This document shows, piece after piece, positions 52,704-61,616 of a DNA stretch of 64,000 nt. The notes under the pieces are model-generated. The model was not told the DNA's origin. It worked only from the letters and a program-made list of their open reading frames with translations, and did no database searches. The DNA is from Gloeocapsopsis dulcis (GTDB taxonomy: Bacteria; Cyanobacteriota; Cyanobacteriia; Cyanobacteriales; Chroococcidiopsidaceae): assembly GCF_032163395.1 (NCBI RefSeq), contig NZ_CP119968.1, positions 3,746,001 through 3,810,000 on the forward strand, given 5' to 3'. Numbering within the stretch: the first letter of the stretch is position 1; each line of letters opens with the position of its first letter. Made by a program: the position numbers and the translations under genes.

Positions 52704-52836
52704 TTTTGAGTTTTGAATTTTGAGTTTTGAATTGAAGAAAATAACTCATAACTCAACACTCTTTACGAGTAACTCTCTTAAACTCAACACTCATAACTCA
52801 TAACTCATAACTCTCTTAAACTCAACACTCATAACT
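52704..52836. repeat. Heptamer and 28-base tandem repeats upstream of raf1
   Basis: Four heptamers alternating TTTTGAG/TTTTGAA fill 52704-52731. ACTCATA occurs three times in tandem at 52789-52809. A 28-base sequence beginning AACTCTCTTAAACTC recurs at 52771-52798 and 52809-52836. Purine-rich GAGGGGCGAGG words precede them. It is the same repeat family, inverted, as at 35.29 kb. Confidence 0.78.
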
Positions 52837-52934
52837 TCCCGTCTCCCCTGCCCCTCTACTCCTCTACACCCTTCACATTAAAATAGAATTTGTGCTTGCT
52901 AGCGCAGAGTTGATTTTAACGAGTTGCTGAGATT

Positions 52935-54017
52935 ATGACTGAATTACCGGCGAATCCTGCTAATGGTGGTGAATCCCAAGAAGTGATTGAGGAATTGTTG
53001 CGATCACTGCGGCAAAAGCAGGGCAATTGGGTAGAATGGGGCAAAGCTTGTGCTAAATTACAAAAGTCTGGTTATAATTCCCAAGCAATTTTTGAAGCAA
53101 CTGGATTTGAGCCAGTTCAGCAAAATCAAGTGATTGTGGGCGCGCAAGTGTATGATTCGATCGAGAAGGCTGAGGCACCACCCGAAGTGCGATCGCACTA
53201 TGCTCAGCGGGGTAGTGATGTGTTGTACGAACTCCGCTTATTGACTCAAGCTGAACGTGCTGCTGCTGCTGAGTTGATTTTATTACACCGACTTGATGTG
53301 GATGAAGCAAAAGAAGTTGCCAAAGCCGTTAAAGAATTTTCACGATTTCGCACATTACCCACAGGGTTTTCTAATCATCCTGGCGATGCTGTTGCGTATC
53401 AATGTTGGAAACTGGCGCGGCAAAAAAACGATTTACAAGAGCGATCGCGTTTAATTGCCAAAGGCTTAAGATTTGCGCATAGTGCCACTGCTAGAGAACA
53501 GATTGAGCAACTATTAGTTGATTTTACCGTTGCTTCTAAGCGTCCTGCGCCACGTTTACCGTTCTATCGTCTTGAAGCTGAGGAAGAATTACCGCGTCTT
53601 GTTCCTGTTGTTGGCGAAATGCCTCTTAAGGCAGATGACATTAAGGCGGTTCCTCTAGTTAAAGAACTTGAGCCGTTTCGCATGGTCAAGTTTGCTGGAG
53701 AACAAGCGTGGGTACCAATACCAGGGTGGCAAGTTGTCTTAGGTACGCAAGATCCCGTCGCACTTTTGTGTAAGGGCGATCGCTTACCAAATCAAACTGA
53801 CACTAGTAAAGAACAAGTCTTAGTCCTTGTCGATCGTTCCCAACGTGAATGGGATGTAAATAGCTACTTTGTAGTTGAACAATCAGGACAACTTGAATTT
53901 CAGTGGTTCGATAGTGCAACTGATACTCCGCTACTCGGTCGAGTCGTTCTGGTACTGCGTCCTAAGCGAATTGTGGATGAAGAACTCACCAAAGATTCAT
54001 GGCAAATTGATGAATAA
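52935..54017 (+). CDS. raf1: RuBisCO accumulation factor 1
   Basis: 360 residues from ATG. The N-terminal helical alpha domain (LRQKQGNWVEWGKACAKLQKSGYNSQAIFEATGFEPVQQNQVIVGAQVYDSI, then EVRSHYAQRGSDVLYELRLLTQAERAAAAELI) and the C-terminal beta domain (ARPAPRLPFYRLEAEEELPRLVPVVG-like stretch and WVPIPGWQVVLGTQDPVALL) are those of Raf1. Raf1 dimers stabilise RbcL dimers during assembly of the RuBisCO holoenzyme before RbcS binds. No RuBisCO genes are in this window. Confidence 0.93.
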   Translation: MTELPANPANGGESQEVIEELLRSLRQKQGNWVEWGKACAKLQKSGYNSQAIFEATGFEPVQQNQVIVGAQVYDSIEKAEAPPEVRSHYAQRGSDVLYELRLLTQAERAAAAELILLHRLDVDEAKEVAKAVKEFSRFRTLPTGFSNHPGDAVAYQCWKLARQKNDLQERSRLIAKGLRFAHSATAREQIEQLLVDFTVASKRPAPRLPFYRLEAEEELPRLVPVVGEMPLKADDIKAVPLVKELEPFRMVKFAGEQAWVPIPGWQVVLGTQDPVALLCKGDRLPNQTDTSKEQVLVLVDRSQREWDVNSYFVVEQSGQLEFQWFDSATDTPLLGRVVLVLRPKRIVDEELTKDSWQIDE

Positions 54018-54129
54018 CTAGAAGTTACGGTTGAACTAGAGCTATCAGTTGTTAACGCTAACTGCCTAATTGCTAGTCAGTTTTGTCTGTATAGCTACGG
54101 TTGTGTGCGCTAAACTCTTATTCATCAAA

Positions 54130-55419
54130 CTATGGATACAGACCGCGATCGCTTAGTGCTTGGGCAATACGACCGACTCCTAAAGTATACGCAGCTAACC
54201 GTAATGGAACTTGCCGCTTTTGCGACTGTTCAATAACTTGCTGATAAGCATTAACCATCAACGCTTCCATTTCTCGATTAACGCGCTGTTCGTCCCAAAA
54301 TAAGTAAGAAAGTCCTTGTACCCACTCTAGATAACTAACAACAACTCCCCCAGCATTTGTCAAAATATCTGGTAGCACAGTGATGCCCCGCGCTTCTAGT
54401 TCCTTATGTGCCATTAGCGTGACGGGTGCATTCGCCGCTTCTGCCACAATTGACGCTTGGACTTGATGCGCATTTTCTTCGGTAATTTGATTTTCTAGCG
54501 CTGCCGGAATCAGTACATCACAGGGTAAGGTCAATAACTCCGCATTTGTAATCGATTCTCCTGGTGTAAAACCAGAAATTTGCTTGCGATTGACTGCTGC
54601 ATAGTTTTTCAACGCAAGAATATCTAAACCTTTTTCTGAAAAGATACCACCAGAACCTGTCGAAACTGCGATAATTTTTGCTCCGGCTTCGTGGAGTAGT
54701 AATGCTGCGGCACTACCAACATTGCCAAACCCTTGAATGGCAATTCTTGCTCCTACTAGCAACTGACCTCGCGCTGCTAAAGCTTCCCGCACGACGATCG
54801 TCACGCCACGTCCTGTCGCCTGTTCGCGTCCTCTAGAACCACCAATTGAAATTGGTTTACCAGTGACAACCCCAGGAACCGCATGACCGACATTGACTGA
54901 GTAGGTATCCATGATCCAAGCCATTTCACGCGCAGAAGTTCCCATATCCGGTGCAGGTATATCTACCGCTGGACCAATATCTTTAATTAACTCGCTGGTA
55001 TAACGACGGGTGATTCGCTCTAACTCTCCGATACTATAACGAGTTGGATCTAATGCGATTCCTCCTTTAGCACCACCATAGGGAATTCCGAGTAGCGCGC
55101 ATTTCCAAGTCATTAACATTGCCAAGGCTGATACTTCGCGTAGAGTTACTGCTGGATGATAGCGAATTCCACCTTTGTAGGGTCCTAAAATATCACTGTG
55201 CTGCACTCGATGTCCTGCAAGTACTTGCACTTCACCGCTATCTAATTTCACAGGAACTGAAACAGTGACGACTTTGCGGGGATGACTGAGAACAGCTAAC
55301 AAGCCTGGGTCGAGTTGTAATTCTTTGGCTGCTTGCTCTAGATAACTACACGCTTGATCGAAGGGACAAATGTGTGCAGGAGAAGGAGCCTCTAAGGGTA
55401 GTACTGATGCTTCTACCAT
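54130..55419 (-). CDS. gdhA: Glu/Leu/Phe/Val dehydrogenase (glutamate dehydrogenase type)
   Basis: 429 residues from ATG. Substrate domain: GHRVQHSDILGPYKGGIRYHPAV, then MTWKCALLGIPYGGAKGGI with the catalytic Lys, and DIPAPDMGT with the catalytic Asp. The coenzyme domain has IQGFGNVGSAAALLLHEAGAKIIAVS, and further EAANAPVT and LPDILTNAGGVVVSYLEWVQG. The sequence is most like NAD(P)-glutamate dehydrogenases of cyanobacteria; the assignment to glutamate rather than leucine or phenylalanine rests on overall resemblance. Confidence 0.92.
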   Translation of the reverse strand: MVEASVLPLEAPSPAHICPFDQACSYLEQAAKELQLDPGLLAVLSHPRKVVTVSVPVKLDSGEVQVLAGHRVQHSDILGPYKGGIRYHPAVTLREVSALAMLMTWKCALLGIPYGGAKGGIALDPTRYSIGELERITRRYTSELIKDIGPAVDIPAPDMGTSAREMAWIMDTYSVNVGHAVPGVVTGKPISIGGSRGREQATGRGVTIVVREALAARGQLLVGARIAIQGFGNVGSAAALLLHEAGAKIIAVSTGSGGIFSEKGLDILALKNYAAVNRKQISGFTPGESITNAELLTLPCDVLIPAALENQITEENAHQVQASIVAEAANAPVTLMAHKELEARGITVLPDILTNAGGVVVSYLEWVQGLSYLFWDEQRVNREMEALMVNAYQQVIEQSQKRQVPLRLAAYTLGVGRIAQALSDRGLYP

Positions 55420-55563
55420 AATAGTCTCTCTACAACTGTAGCTTTGACTACAGAATAAGCCTCTATTTGTAGTCTATGCCGTTTTTTAGGGAAAATCGAG
55501 CTAGTGTAACAATTTGAGTTGTCGCGATCGCTTCGGGTGCTGCGCGTAGCGCAATCGCATATG

Positions 55564-55785
55564 CTACCAAAACGATTCTTGCAAGAAAGACTGGATATCG
55601 TTTTTGTGTTGCCAATTGGGTAACTCTAATGCTGGATATTCTTGCTGCACTGTAGCTAAAGCTTGCTGCCAAATTTGTGGTAACTGTTCCTCAAAACGGT
55701 GTTGTTTGAGCTTTGTGGCTGTGTGTTCTAGCCAAATATGAAAGTCTTTTTCATATAAAGATTGTTGGGGAGAATTAGACATCAT
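55564..55785 (-). CDS. Short DUF29-like protein (possibly internally deleted)
   Basis: 73 residues from ATG. The N-terminal YEKDFHIWLEHTATKLKQHRFEE is the DUF29 opening; instead of the usual central domain the sequence jumps to QALATVQQEYPALELPNWQHKNDIQSFLQESFW, which resembles the family's C-terminal end. It is about half the normal length, so an internal deletion or a naturally short version is likely. No function known. Confidence 0.6.
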   Translation of the reverse strand: MMSNSPQQSLYEKDFHIWLEHTATKLKQHRFEEQLPQIWQQALATVQQEYPALELPNWQHKNDIQSFLQESFW

Positions 55786-55824
55786 GATTGTCCTACCCTT
55801 GTATATGACTGCAAGTAAGGTCTT

Positions 55825-56409
55825 TTATATTTTTGCAGTGATTTTAGTAGCATAAGCTTGGTAGTGAAAGAAACGTATGGGCTTAATCGGTGCTTCAGCT
55901 GAAAAGGTGAAAGCAGGAAGGCGATCGCTCAATGAAACGAATAAACGCGCGATCGCATGAACGCACATGCCATCTTTGTCGTTACAGTCACAATTTGCAG
56001 TAGGAACGGTAGAGTTTAGCGCAACAGTATTGTAGTTCTCCAAAAACTTCACTACGTAACGACACTCGATACAGACTGCATCAGACATGGTTTTGATTTG
56101 CACTCCTCCTGTTGAGTTGACACTTAGGCTGCGAATTGACTCGGTAATGCCGTGCGTGAACTTAAGTAGCTTTTGGATCAAAGATGTGAAGACTTTGCGT
56201 TTGATGAACGTACAGCAACGACGTTCTCCAACTCGGTAAACGATATATGGGGTGTTTGAGGCGTTACGTGTAAACCCGACACGCTCAACTTTAATCTTTT
56301 TGGCGATGAGCGGTTTGAGTTCGACTGGAATTTGTTGAGTCTGTGCGGAAAAATATCGATTTATTTCAGTTGAAGTGATCGCAAAACGAGATGATTGGGT
56401 AAAATGCAT
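55825..56409 (-). CDS. SWIM zinc-finger-like protein of unknown function
   Basis: 194 residues from ATG. The C-terminal part has CDCNDKDGMCVHAIARL (about 140-156), a CxCx6CxH arrangement as in SWIM zinc fingers, which bind DNA or proteins. The N-terminal part is basic (LKPLIAKKIKVERVGFTRNASNTPYIVYRVGERRCCTFIKRKVF). Further cysteines (VCIECRYV) precede the finger. It is divergent from a small RHH gene and its start abuts an 18-base tandem repeat that looks like an operator. No family assigned; a DNA-interacting role is inferred. Confidence 0.72.
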   Translation of the reverse strand: MHFTQSSRFAITSTEINRYFSAQTQQIPVELKPLIAKKIKVERVGFTRNASNTPYIVYRVGERRCCTFIKRKVFTSLIQKLLKFTHGITESIRSLSVNSTGGVQIKTMSDAVCIECRYVVKFLENYNTVALNSTVPTANCDCNDKDGMCVHAIARLFVSLSDRLPAFTFSAEAPIKPIRFFHYQAYATKITAKI

Positions 56410-56412
56410 TAT

Positions 56413-56551
56413 AGACCTCTCGTATACATAAGACTTCTCGTATACATTACGTTTTGAGGTTTAGCCAGAGGAGGGGAAGCTGGTAACTTTGTTCCTCTGG
56501 CATTCAACTCATTAAAAATATTTTATCATAATAAGATCTATCGTAAACATT
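56413..56551. promoter_or_regulatory. Tandem 18-base operator repeats between the SWIM and RHH genes
   Basis: AGACCTCTCGTATACATA (56413-56430) is followed at once by AGACTTCTCGTATACATT (56431-56448), 16 of 18 identical. A third, weaker copy AGATCTATCGTAAACATT lies at 56534-56551, seven bases before the RHH start codon. Copies thus flank both divergent genes, which suits repression of both by the RHH protein. Confidence 0.72.
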
Positions 56552-56558
56552 AAAAAAT

Positions 56559-56756
56559 ATGGCAAAAGAAGGGGGAAATCCACAAAAGTTTGTCAAGCAT
56601 CGCATGGAGTTAGCAGCATCTCCATTAGCGATTCGATTGCCCGTAGAAGTTGATAAATATGTGCGATCGCTTCCCGACAAATCCGAATGGGTGAGGAACG
56701 CAATTATGGCGCAGATGGAACGCGACCTCAAGGCGCAGCAGCAAGATGCTTCTTAG
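56559..56756 (+). CDS. Ribbon-helix-helix-like small regulator
   Basis: 65 residues from ATG. Sequence LAASPLAIRLPVEVDKYVRSLPDKSEWVRNAIMAQMERDLKAQQQ reads as a strand (LAIRLPVEV) and two helices (VDKYVRSL; SEWVRNAIMAQMERDL) typical of ribbon-helix-helix proteins. It is divergent from the SWIM zinc-finger gene and flanked by 18-base repeats, its likely binding sites. It could be an antitoxin-like or autorepressor protein. Confidence 0.72.
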   Translation: MAKEGGNPQKFVKHRMELAASPLAIRLPVEVDKYVRSLPDKSEWVRNAIMAQMERDLKAQQQDAS

Positions 56757-56775
56757 TCTTGAGAAGCAAATAGTA

Positions 56776-58428
56776 CTAACTACAGCGATAAAGTTGATAG
56801 GGAATACCAATGCGGTAGTGTTGCGCGGTATCAATGTGACATTGCCAGGTATTGGACAATGCAAGTTGTGGTGGATAGTCGCGGCGTCTTAATCCAGAAG
56901 CAACTACCCACAAGTTAACTTCGGTTGCATCAGTTGAAGGTAATGTGGAAAGCTTTTGCCAAACAGATTCATAACCTGGCGATCGCGCAAAAAAAGCTAA
57001 GTTTGTCGGAATGCGATCGTCTCTTATTTTCTCCAACGCCAAAGCAAAACTTAATCCTAGGGCAACATCTTGATAAGTTTGATACCCAACTACCATCATC
57101 AGCGGTACAGTAGGTTCTAAATTCATATTTTGAGCAACAAGCTTAGGATTAAACGGTTTTTGAAAAGCTAAATTACTCACCACAAAAATAGAACTAATCA
57201 GCCCAAAAAAGATAACAATGTATTTGGCATTGCGTAGTTGAAATTTAAAATTTTGAACGGCAAGGCTTGCTCCTACTAACGCGCAAAAACTAGGATAATA
57301 AACAAAGTTATAGCGCGGAGCAATTGTGATATCTTTACCCGAAAAGTAAACAATAGCGAAAATCTCTAGCAAGACAATTATTGTAAAACTCAACAGCATT
57401 CGGGTTGATAAATGAGTGTTAGGAGAATGCCGCAGTTGCTTTAAACCTCTGAAGATAACCTGTGCGCTCCAAACACTGCACACTAACATGACCAAAGCGA
57501 CAACAACCACAATCCACCAAGGCTGATTCTCCACAGGTAACGCTATCAGCATGAGCACCCAAGTAGCAAGCGTTTGATAAATCGGGGCAATAGGATTCGG
57601 CTGTGGTAGCCATGTTGTTCCCGAACGGTTAAAGTGACTCATCATCACGAGCAACCACGGAATAAAGCTAATGACAACTACTGTGATTGACGCAGCAATC
57701 GCTAAGTGACTGTAACGTGGCAAGGTACGGCGCCGCGAATACATAAGTGCAAGTAAAATGATTACCTGAGCAACGAACGCCAGAACAAAAAAGTAGTGAG
57801 TGTAAAAACCAAGACAGTTAACCGCCGTCCACCCAAGCAAAACAGAATATCGTAGCTTCTTTTGAAGTAAATCTTTTTGAATTTGGAGGAATCCTACGAG
57901 TGATAAACTAATCAACAGGATAGGTAATGTGTAGTGACGCGCTTCTTGTGATAAATACACAGCAAAAGGTGAAACTGCCATCAAAGCTGCTGCTATGAGT
58001 CCTGCAGTACGCGAAAAGGCGATCGCATTAAGCCAGTAAATTGCCGCGATCGCAGCAACGCCAAATAAAGCCGGAAGCGATCGCAAACTCCACACTAAAC
58101 CCTGATCCATCGTGCCAACAAAAGGTGTTTGTACCCAACTGTGGAGCAAACAAAAAAATAGTGGGGGATGCACAGATTGGATAGCAAGATTTGTAGCAAT
58201 TTGAGGACAAGTCAGCGCCGTCTTAAAGCTCAAAATTTGTGGCAGACGCTCTACGGAAAACACAACATCTAAGGGAATATCATTGTAGTTTCGCCCTAGA
58301 CTAAACAAAGCTGTGATGATTTCATCCAACCATAACGGCTTCAAATCTAAATGCCAAAACCGCAGCAGCCCACCAAGTAAGAGGACTGCAATCAATGCGA
58401 AGTAGTGAAAATGTTTAGAATTTGTCAT
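56776..58428 (-). CDS. Membrane glycosyltransferase, GT39/ArnT-like
   Basis: 550 residues from ATG. About eleven membrane helices. The first loop has LKPLWLDEIITALFSLGRNY with the conserved acidic DE typical of the PMT/ArnT superfamily, followed by SVHPPLFFCLLHSW, SLRSLPALFGVAAIAAIYWL and LSQEARHYTLPILLISLSL. These enzymes move a sugar from a polyprenyl-phosphate carrier to an acceptor on the outer face of the membrane. The C-terminal 120 residues are soluble. Donor and acceptor are unknown. It converges on the RHH gene. Confidence 0.87.
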   Translation of the reverse strand: MTNSKHFHYFALIAVLLLGGLLRFWHLDLKPLWLDEIITALFSLGRNYNDIPLDVVFSVERLPQILSFKTALTCPQIATNLAIQSVHPPLFFCLLHSWVQTPFVGTMDQGLVWSLRSLPALFGVAAIAAIYWLNAIAFSRTAGLIAAALMAVSPFAVYLSQEARHYTLPILLISLSLVGFLQIQKDLLQKKLRYSVLLGWTAVNCLGFYTHYFFVLAFVAQVIILLALMYSRRRTLPRYSHLAIAASITVVVISFIPWLLVMMSHFNRSGTTWLPQPNPIAPIYQTLATWVLMLIALPVENQPWWIVVVVALVMLVCSVWSAQVIFRGLKQLRHSPNTHLSTRMLLSFTIIVLLEIFAIVYFSGKDITIAPRYNFVYYPSFCALVGASLAVQNFKFQLRNAKYIVIFFGLISSIFVVSNLAFQKPFNPKLVAQNMNLEPTVPLMMVVGYQTYQDVALGLSFALALEKIRDDRIPTNLAFFARSPGYESVWQKLSTLPSTDATEVNLWVVASGLRRRDYPPQLALSNTWQCHIDTAQHYRIGIPYQLYRCS

Positions 58429-58521
58429 TTATAAATGATCAGTGTAATAAAAGGAGAGGGCACGATCGCATAAATCAATGGTTAAAGGTTATCAGCCCTA
58501 GCCCCTACCTAACCCCTAAAA

Positions 58522-60855
58522 ATGCCAGACGCAAATTTTACCGATACTGAAACATTTGAATTATCTCCGCAATCTCCTGCATTTACACTCCGCACCACAG
58601 CTTGGGAGCGAATTAGAAATAGCTTGCGCTCTGGACAGCAGCAAATGGCAGATTGGCAGGGTGGTGCTTTGGCAGTCAGTGCGGTTCCAGGTGCAGGAAA
58701 GTCTACAGGTATGGCGGCAGCGGCGGCGTTAGCGATCGCCCGTTACCAACTGCACGCCCGACGTCAGATCGTGATTGTCACTTTTACGCGCTCAGCAGCA
58801 GCTAATATCAAAGCCAAAGTGCGTAAATACCTGCGTGAAGAATTATCGTTATCTCCCACGGGGTTTGTCGTCCACACCCTCCACGGGCTTGCCTTAAATA
58901 TTGCGACTCGTCATCCTGACTTATCAGGCATACAGCTAGAGAATGCCACTCTGATTACACCCAATCAAGGTCATCGGTTAATTCGGACGTGTGTTGAACA
59001 ATGGATTGCGAATTATCCGCGACGTTATGCTCAATTACTCGAAGGATTGTACTTTGATGGGGAAGAAACCGAGCGATTACGTCGTCAATCGGTACTGCGA
59101 ACCGAAGTTTTACCAGATTTAGCTGCTACCGCGATTCATGAAGCAAAAAGTTCGGGTTATCAACCGCAACAGCTACGCGAATTAAGTACGCAAACGACTG
59201 ATGATTATGGAATTCTCGAAATTGCCGCAGGGTTATATGAGCAGTATGAGAATTTAATGCGATCGCGTGACTTAATTGACTACGACGACATGATTCTCGC
59301 AGCATTGCGCGTGTTAGAAAACCCTAACGCTTGTAAATTCGAGCAGAATCAGGTGTTTGCAGTATTTGAAGATGAAGCGCAAGACTCTACCCCATTACAA
59401 ACCAAATTATTAGAAATTCTAGCAAGCGATCCCACTACCCCAGAAGCTTCTCCACACTTGATTCGCGTCGGCGATCCCAATCAAGCAATTAACTCTACTT
59501 TTACACCTGCTGACCCGATCTATTTTCGCCAATTTTGTGAAGAGTGCAGAACTCAGAACCGACTAGCAACGATGGATCAAGCAGGTCGCAGTAGTCAAAT
59601 GATTATTGAAGCTGCTAACTTTACTTTAAATTGGGTAAATCGAGCTTATACAAACGAGCGATTAAAACAACAATCCGCCGCACTTCCGTTTCGCGCACAG
59701 CAAATTCGACCTGTTGCAGATAGCGATCCGCAACCCGATGCAAATCCTGTACCAGTAGGTCGCGGATTGGAACTATATACACCGCGCGACATCCACCACA
59801 CAGCAGAATTAATTGGCAAACGCTTAGTGGATCTATTTGCCGAAAATCCTAATGGTAGTGCCGCGATTTTAGTGCGTGAAAACCGCCAGGGACGGTGGTT
59901 AGTGTCAGAACTGACACCGATTTGTCGCGAACATAATATACCACTTTATGAAGTATCAGAAAGCGATCGCCACTCGCACGTTCCAGCAGAAATTTTGGCA
60001 ATGCTGCAATTTCTCGATCGCCCGCATTCGAGTGACTACCTAAAAGCCGCGCTAGAAGTTCTCGTCCAGCGTCAGCTGATTCCTACACAAGATCTTAATG
60101 CACTAGCAAGTGTCCCCGAACAATTTCTCTATCCTGGACCTTTAGATGCTCCCCAATCTGAAGCGGCGCTACAAACGCGGAACTTATGCTCTAGTATGCT
60201 GCGGGCGCGGATGGAACTACCCTACTACCACCTAATTGCTTTTATTGCTTCTGAACTCAAATACGATCAAGCAGAACTAGCCACCGCCGATAAACTAGCT
60301 GAACGAATCGCACGGCAAATTACTGGTAATGGTTCTAGTGAGGCAATATTTGTTTTAAATGAAATCGTTAGTTCTGAACGCTTTGAACCAGTCGAAACCG
60401 AAGAAGTTGAGGCGCGCTACACTCGTCCTGGTCAAGTCACAATTATTACGATGCACAAAGCTAAAGGGCTAGACTGGGATTATGTTTTTATCCCGTTCTT
60501 ACACGAAAACTTGATTCCTGGTAGTTTCTGGGTACCACCGCAAATTAAATTTCTCGGTGATTTTACGCTTGCAGAAGTTGCTCGCGCCCAAATTCGTGCT
60601 GCACTGCATAAAGAGTTTCCGTTACCCGACGTTACCGAAGCAAGTGAGCAAGCAAAACAACTCAAAACTGCTGAGGAATATCGTTTACTCTATGTTGCCA
60701 TGACACGAGCTAAGCGTCTATTGTGGATGTCAGCAGCACAGAAAGCTCCCTTTACTTGGAGTAAACCAGAGAATTTTGAGAGTCGATCGCCTTGTCCTGT
60801 CTTTCCAGCTTTGAAACGTCAATTTCCTAAATCAGTCGTTACAGGAAGCAATTAG
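58522..60855 (+). CDS. UvrD/Rep-type ATP-dependent DNA helicase
   Basis: 777 residues from ATG. SF1A motifs in order: Walker A VSAVPGAGKSTGMA (about 51-64), motif Ia VTFTRSAAANIKAKV, motif II VFEDEAQDSTPLQ (about 287-299), motif III RVGDPNQAINSTFTPADP, motif V TIITMHKAKGLDWDYVFIP and motif VI LLYVAMTRAKRLLWMSAA. It should unwind DNA in repair or replication restart. It is longer than PcrA and lacks any nuclease domain; cyanobacteria carry this as a distinct UvrD-like group. Confidence 0.92.
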   Translation: MPDANFTDTETFELSPQSPAFTLRTTAWERIRNSLRSGQQQMADWQGGALAVSAVPGAGKSTGMAAAAALAIARYQLHARRQIVIVTFTRSAAANIKAKVRKYLREELSLSPTGFVVHTLHGLALNIATRHPDLSGIQLENATLITPNQGHRLIRTCVEQWIANYPRRYAQLLEGLYFDGEETERLRRQSVLRTEVLPDLAATAIHEAKSSGYQPQQLRELSTQTTDDYGILEIAAGLYEQYENLMRSRDLIDYDDMILAALRVLENPNACKFEQNQVFAVFEDEAQDSTPLQTKLLEILASDPTTPEASPHLIRVGDPNQAINSTFTPADPIYFRQFCEECRTQNRLATMDQAGRSSQMIIEAANFTLNWVNRAYTNERLKQQSAALPFRAQQIRPVADSDPQPDANPVPVGRGLELYTPRDIHHTAELIGKRLVDLFAENPNGSAAILVRENRQGRWLVSELTPICREHNIPLYEVSESDRHSHVPAEILAMLQFLDRPHSSDYLKAALEVLVQRQLIPTQDLNALASVPEQFLYPGPLDAPQSEAALQTRNLCSSMLRARMELPYYHLIAFIASELKYDQAELATADKLAERIARQITGNGSSEAIFVLNEIVSSERFEPVETEEVEARYTRPGQVTIITMHKAKGLDWDYVFIPFLHENLIPGSFWVPPQIKFLGDFTLAEVARAQIRAALHKEFPLPDVTEASEQAKQLKTAEEYRLLYVAMTRAKRLLWMSAAQKAPFTWSKPENFESRSPCPVFPALKRQFPKSVVTGSN

Positions 60856-60865
60856 CTTTTCTGTG

Positions 60866-61498
60866 TTATGAAGTTTGACGAGCAAATTGCTCCCACACAA
60901 CTAAATCTTCAGGACGGTCAACATCAGCTAAAGCAGGAAGCAGCATAACAGATAAGTTAAGTTTTTGGGCGATCGCTTGTGTTTGTTGCAAAACTTCACT
61001 ACTTCCCCAGGCAATATCATTAAAGAGTTCTGCGATCAGCCGATTAACACCAATTAAATAATATCCACCGTCTATAGCTGGACCAAGAACTAGATCGTAT
61101 TCGTGTAGTTGATGAAAAGCAGTTTCGAGTAACTCTGCGGTTATACCTGGACAATCAGTGCCAATAATCACAACTCGTTGACTACCACGCGTAAAAGCCG
61201 CAGTTAAGGAGCGCTTGATTCTCATACCCAAGTCCCCTTCACCTTGGGGCTGATAGTCAAGATGATGACCCAACCATTGTTGCATCACTTCTAAATTACC
61301 ATCAGCAAAACGGACTTCTACTGTCAAAGAGCGATCGCATTTACTGACTTGTAAAAGTGTATGCTCCGTCATTTGCCGTTGTAACTGCGCGGCTTTTGTG
61401 GCTCCCAATGCAGGTATTAACCTTGTTTTTGCTTTTCCTGGTTCGGGATAGCGAGTAAATACAACTAAATGTTCTGAAACTGAATTTATAGAATTCAC
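60866..61498 (-). CDS. TIGR04282-type glycosyltransferase (arsenosugar biosynthesis family)
   Basis: 210 residues from ATG. It has a GT-A-like nucleotide-sugar fold: LVVFTRYPEPGKAKTRLIPALG at the N-terminus, GDLGMRIKRSLTAAF, VVIIGTDCPGI with the metal-binding DxP-like site, YDLVLGPAIDGGYYLIG, and LADVDRPEDLVVWE. The family is annotated in arsenosugar synthesis together with the radical SAM protein ArsS, but arsS is not adjacent here, so the real substrate stays open. It converges with the helicase gene ten bases apart. Confidence 0.88.
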   Translation of the reverse strand: MNSINSVSEHLVVFTRYPEPGKAKTRLIPALGATKAAQLQRQMTEHTLLQVSKCDRSLTVEVRFADGNLEVMQQWLGHHLDYQPQGEGDLGMRIKRSLTAAFTRGSQRVVIIGTDCPGITAELLETAFHQLHEYDLVLGPAIDGGYYLIGVNRLIAELFNDIAWGSSEVLQQTQAIAQKLNLSVMLLPALADVDRPEDLVVWEQFARQTS

Positions 61499-61616
61499 GC
61501 TGAATTATCTAAAACAAATGACAGTAACGTTCACCTACCGCAGACAACCTCTCAAACTCAACCAAATTTCTACAGTCGGGTGCAGCGATTTTATGTTATC
61601 CTGCTGACCTGTGAGT

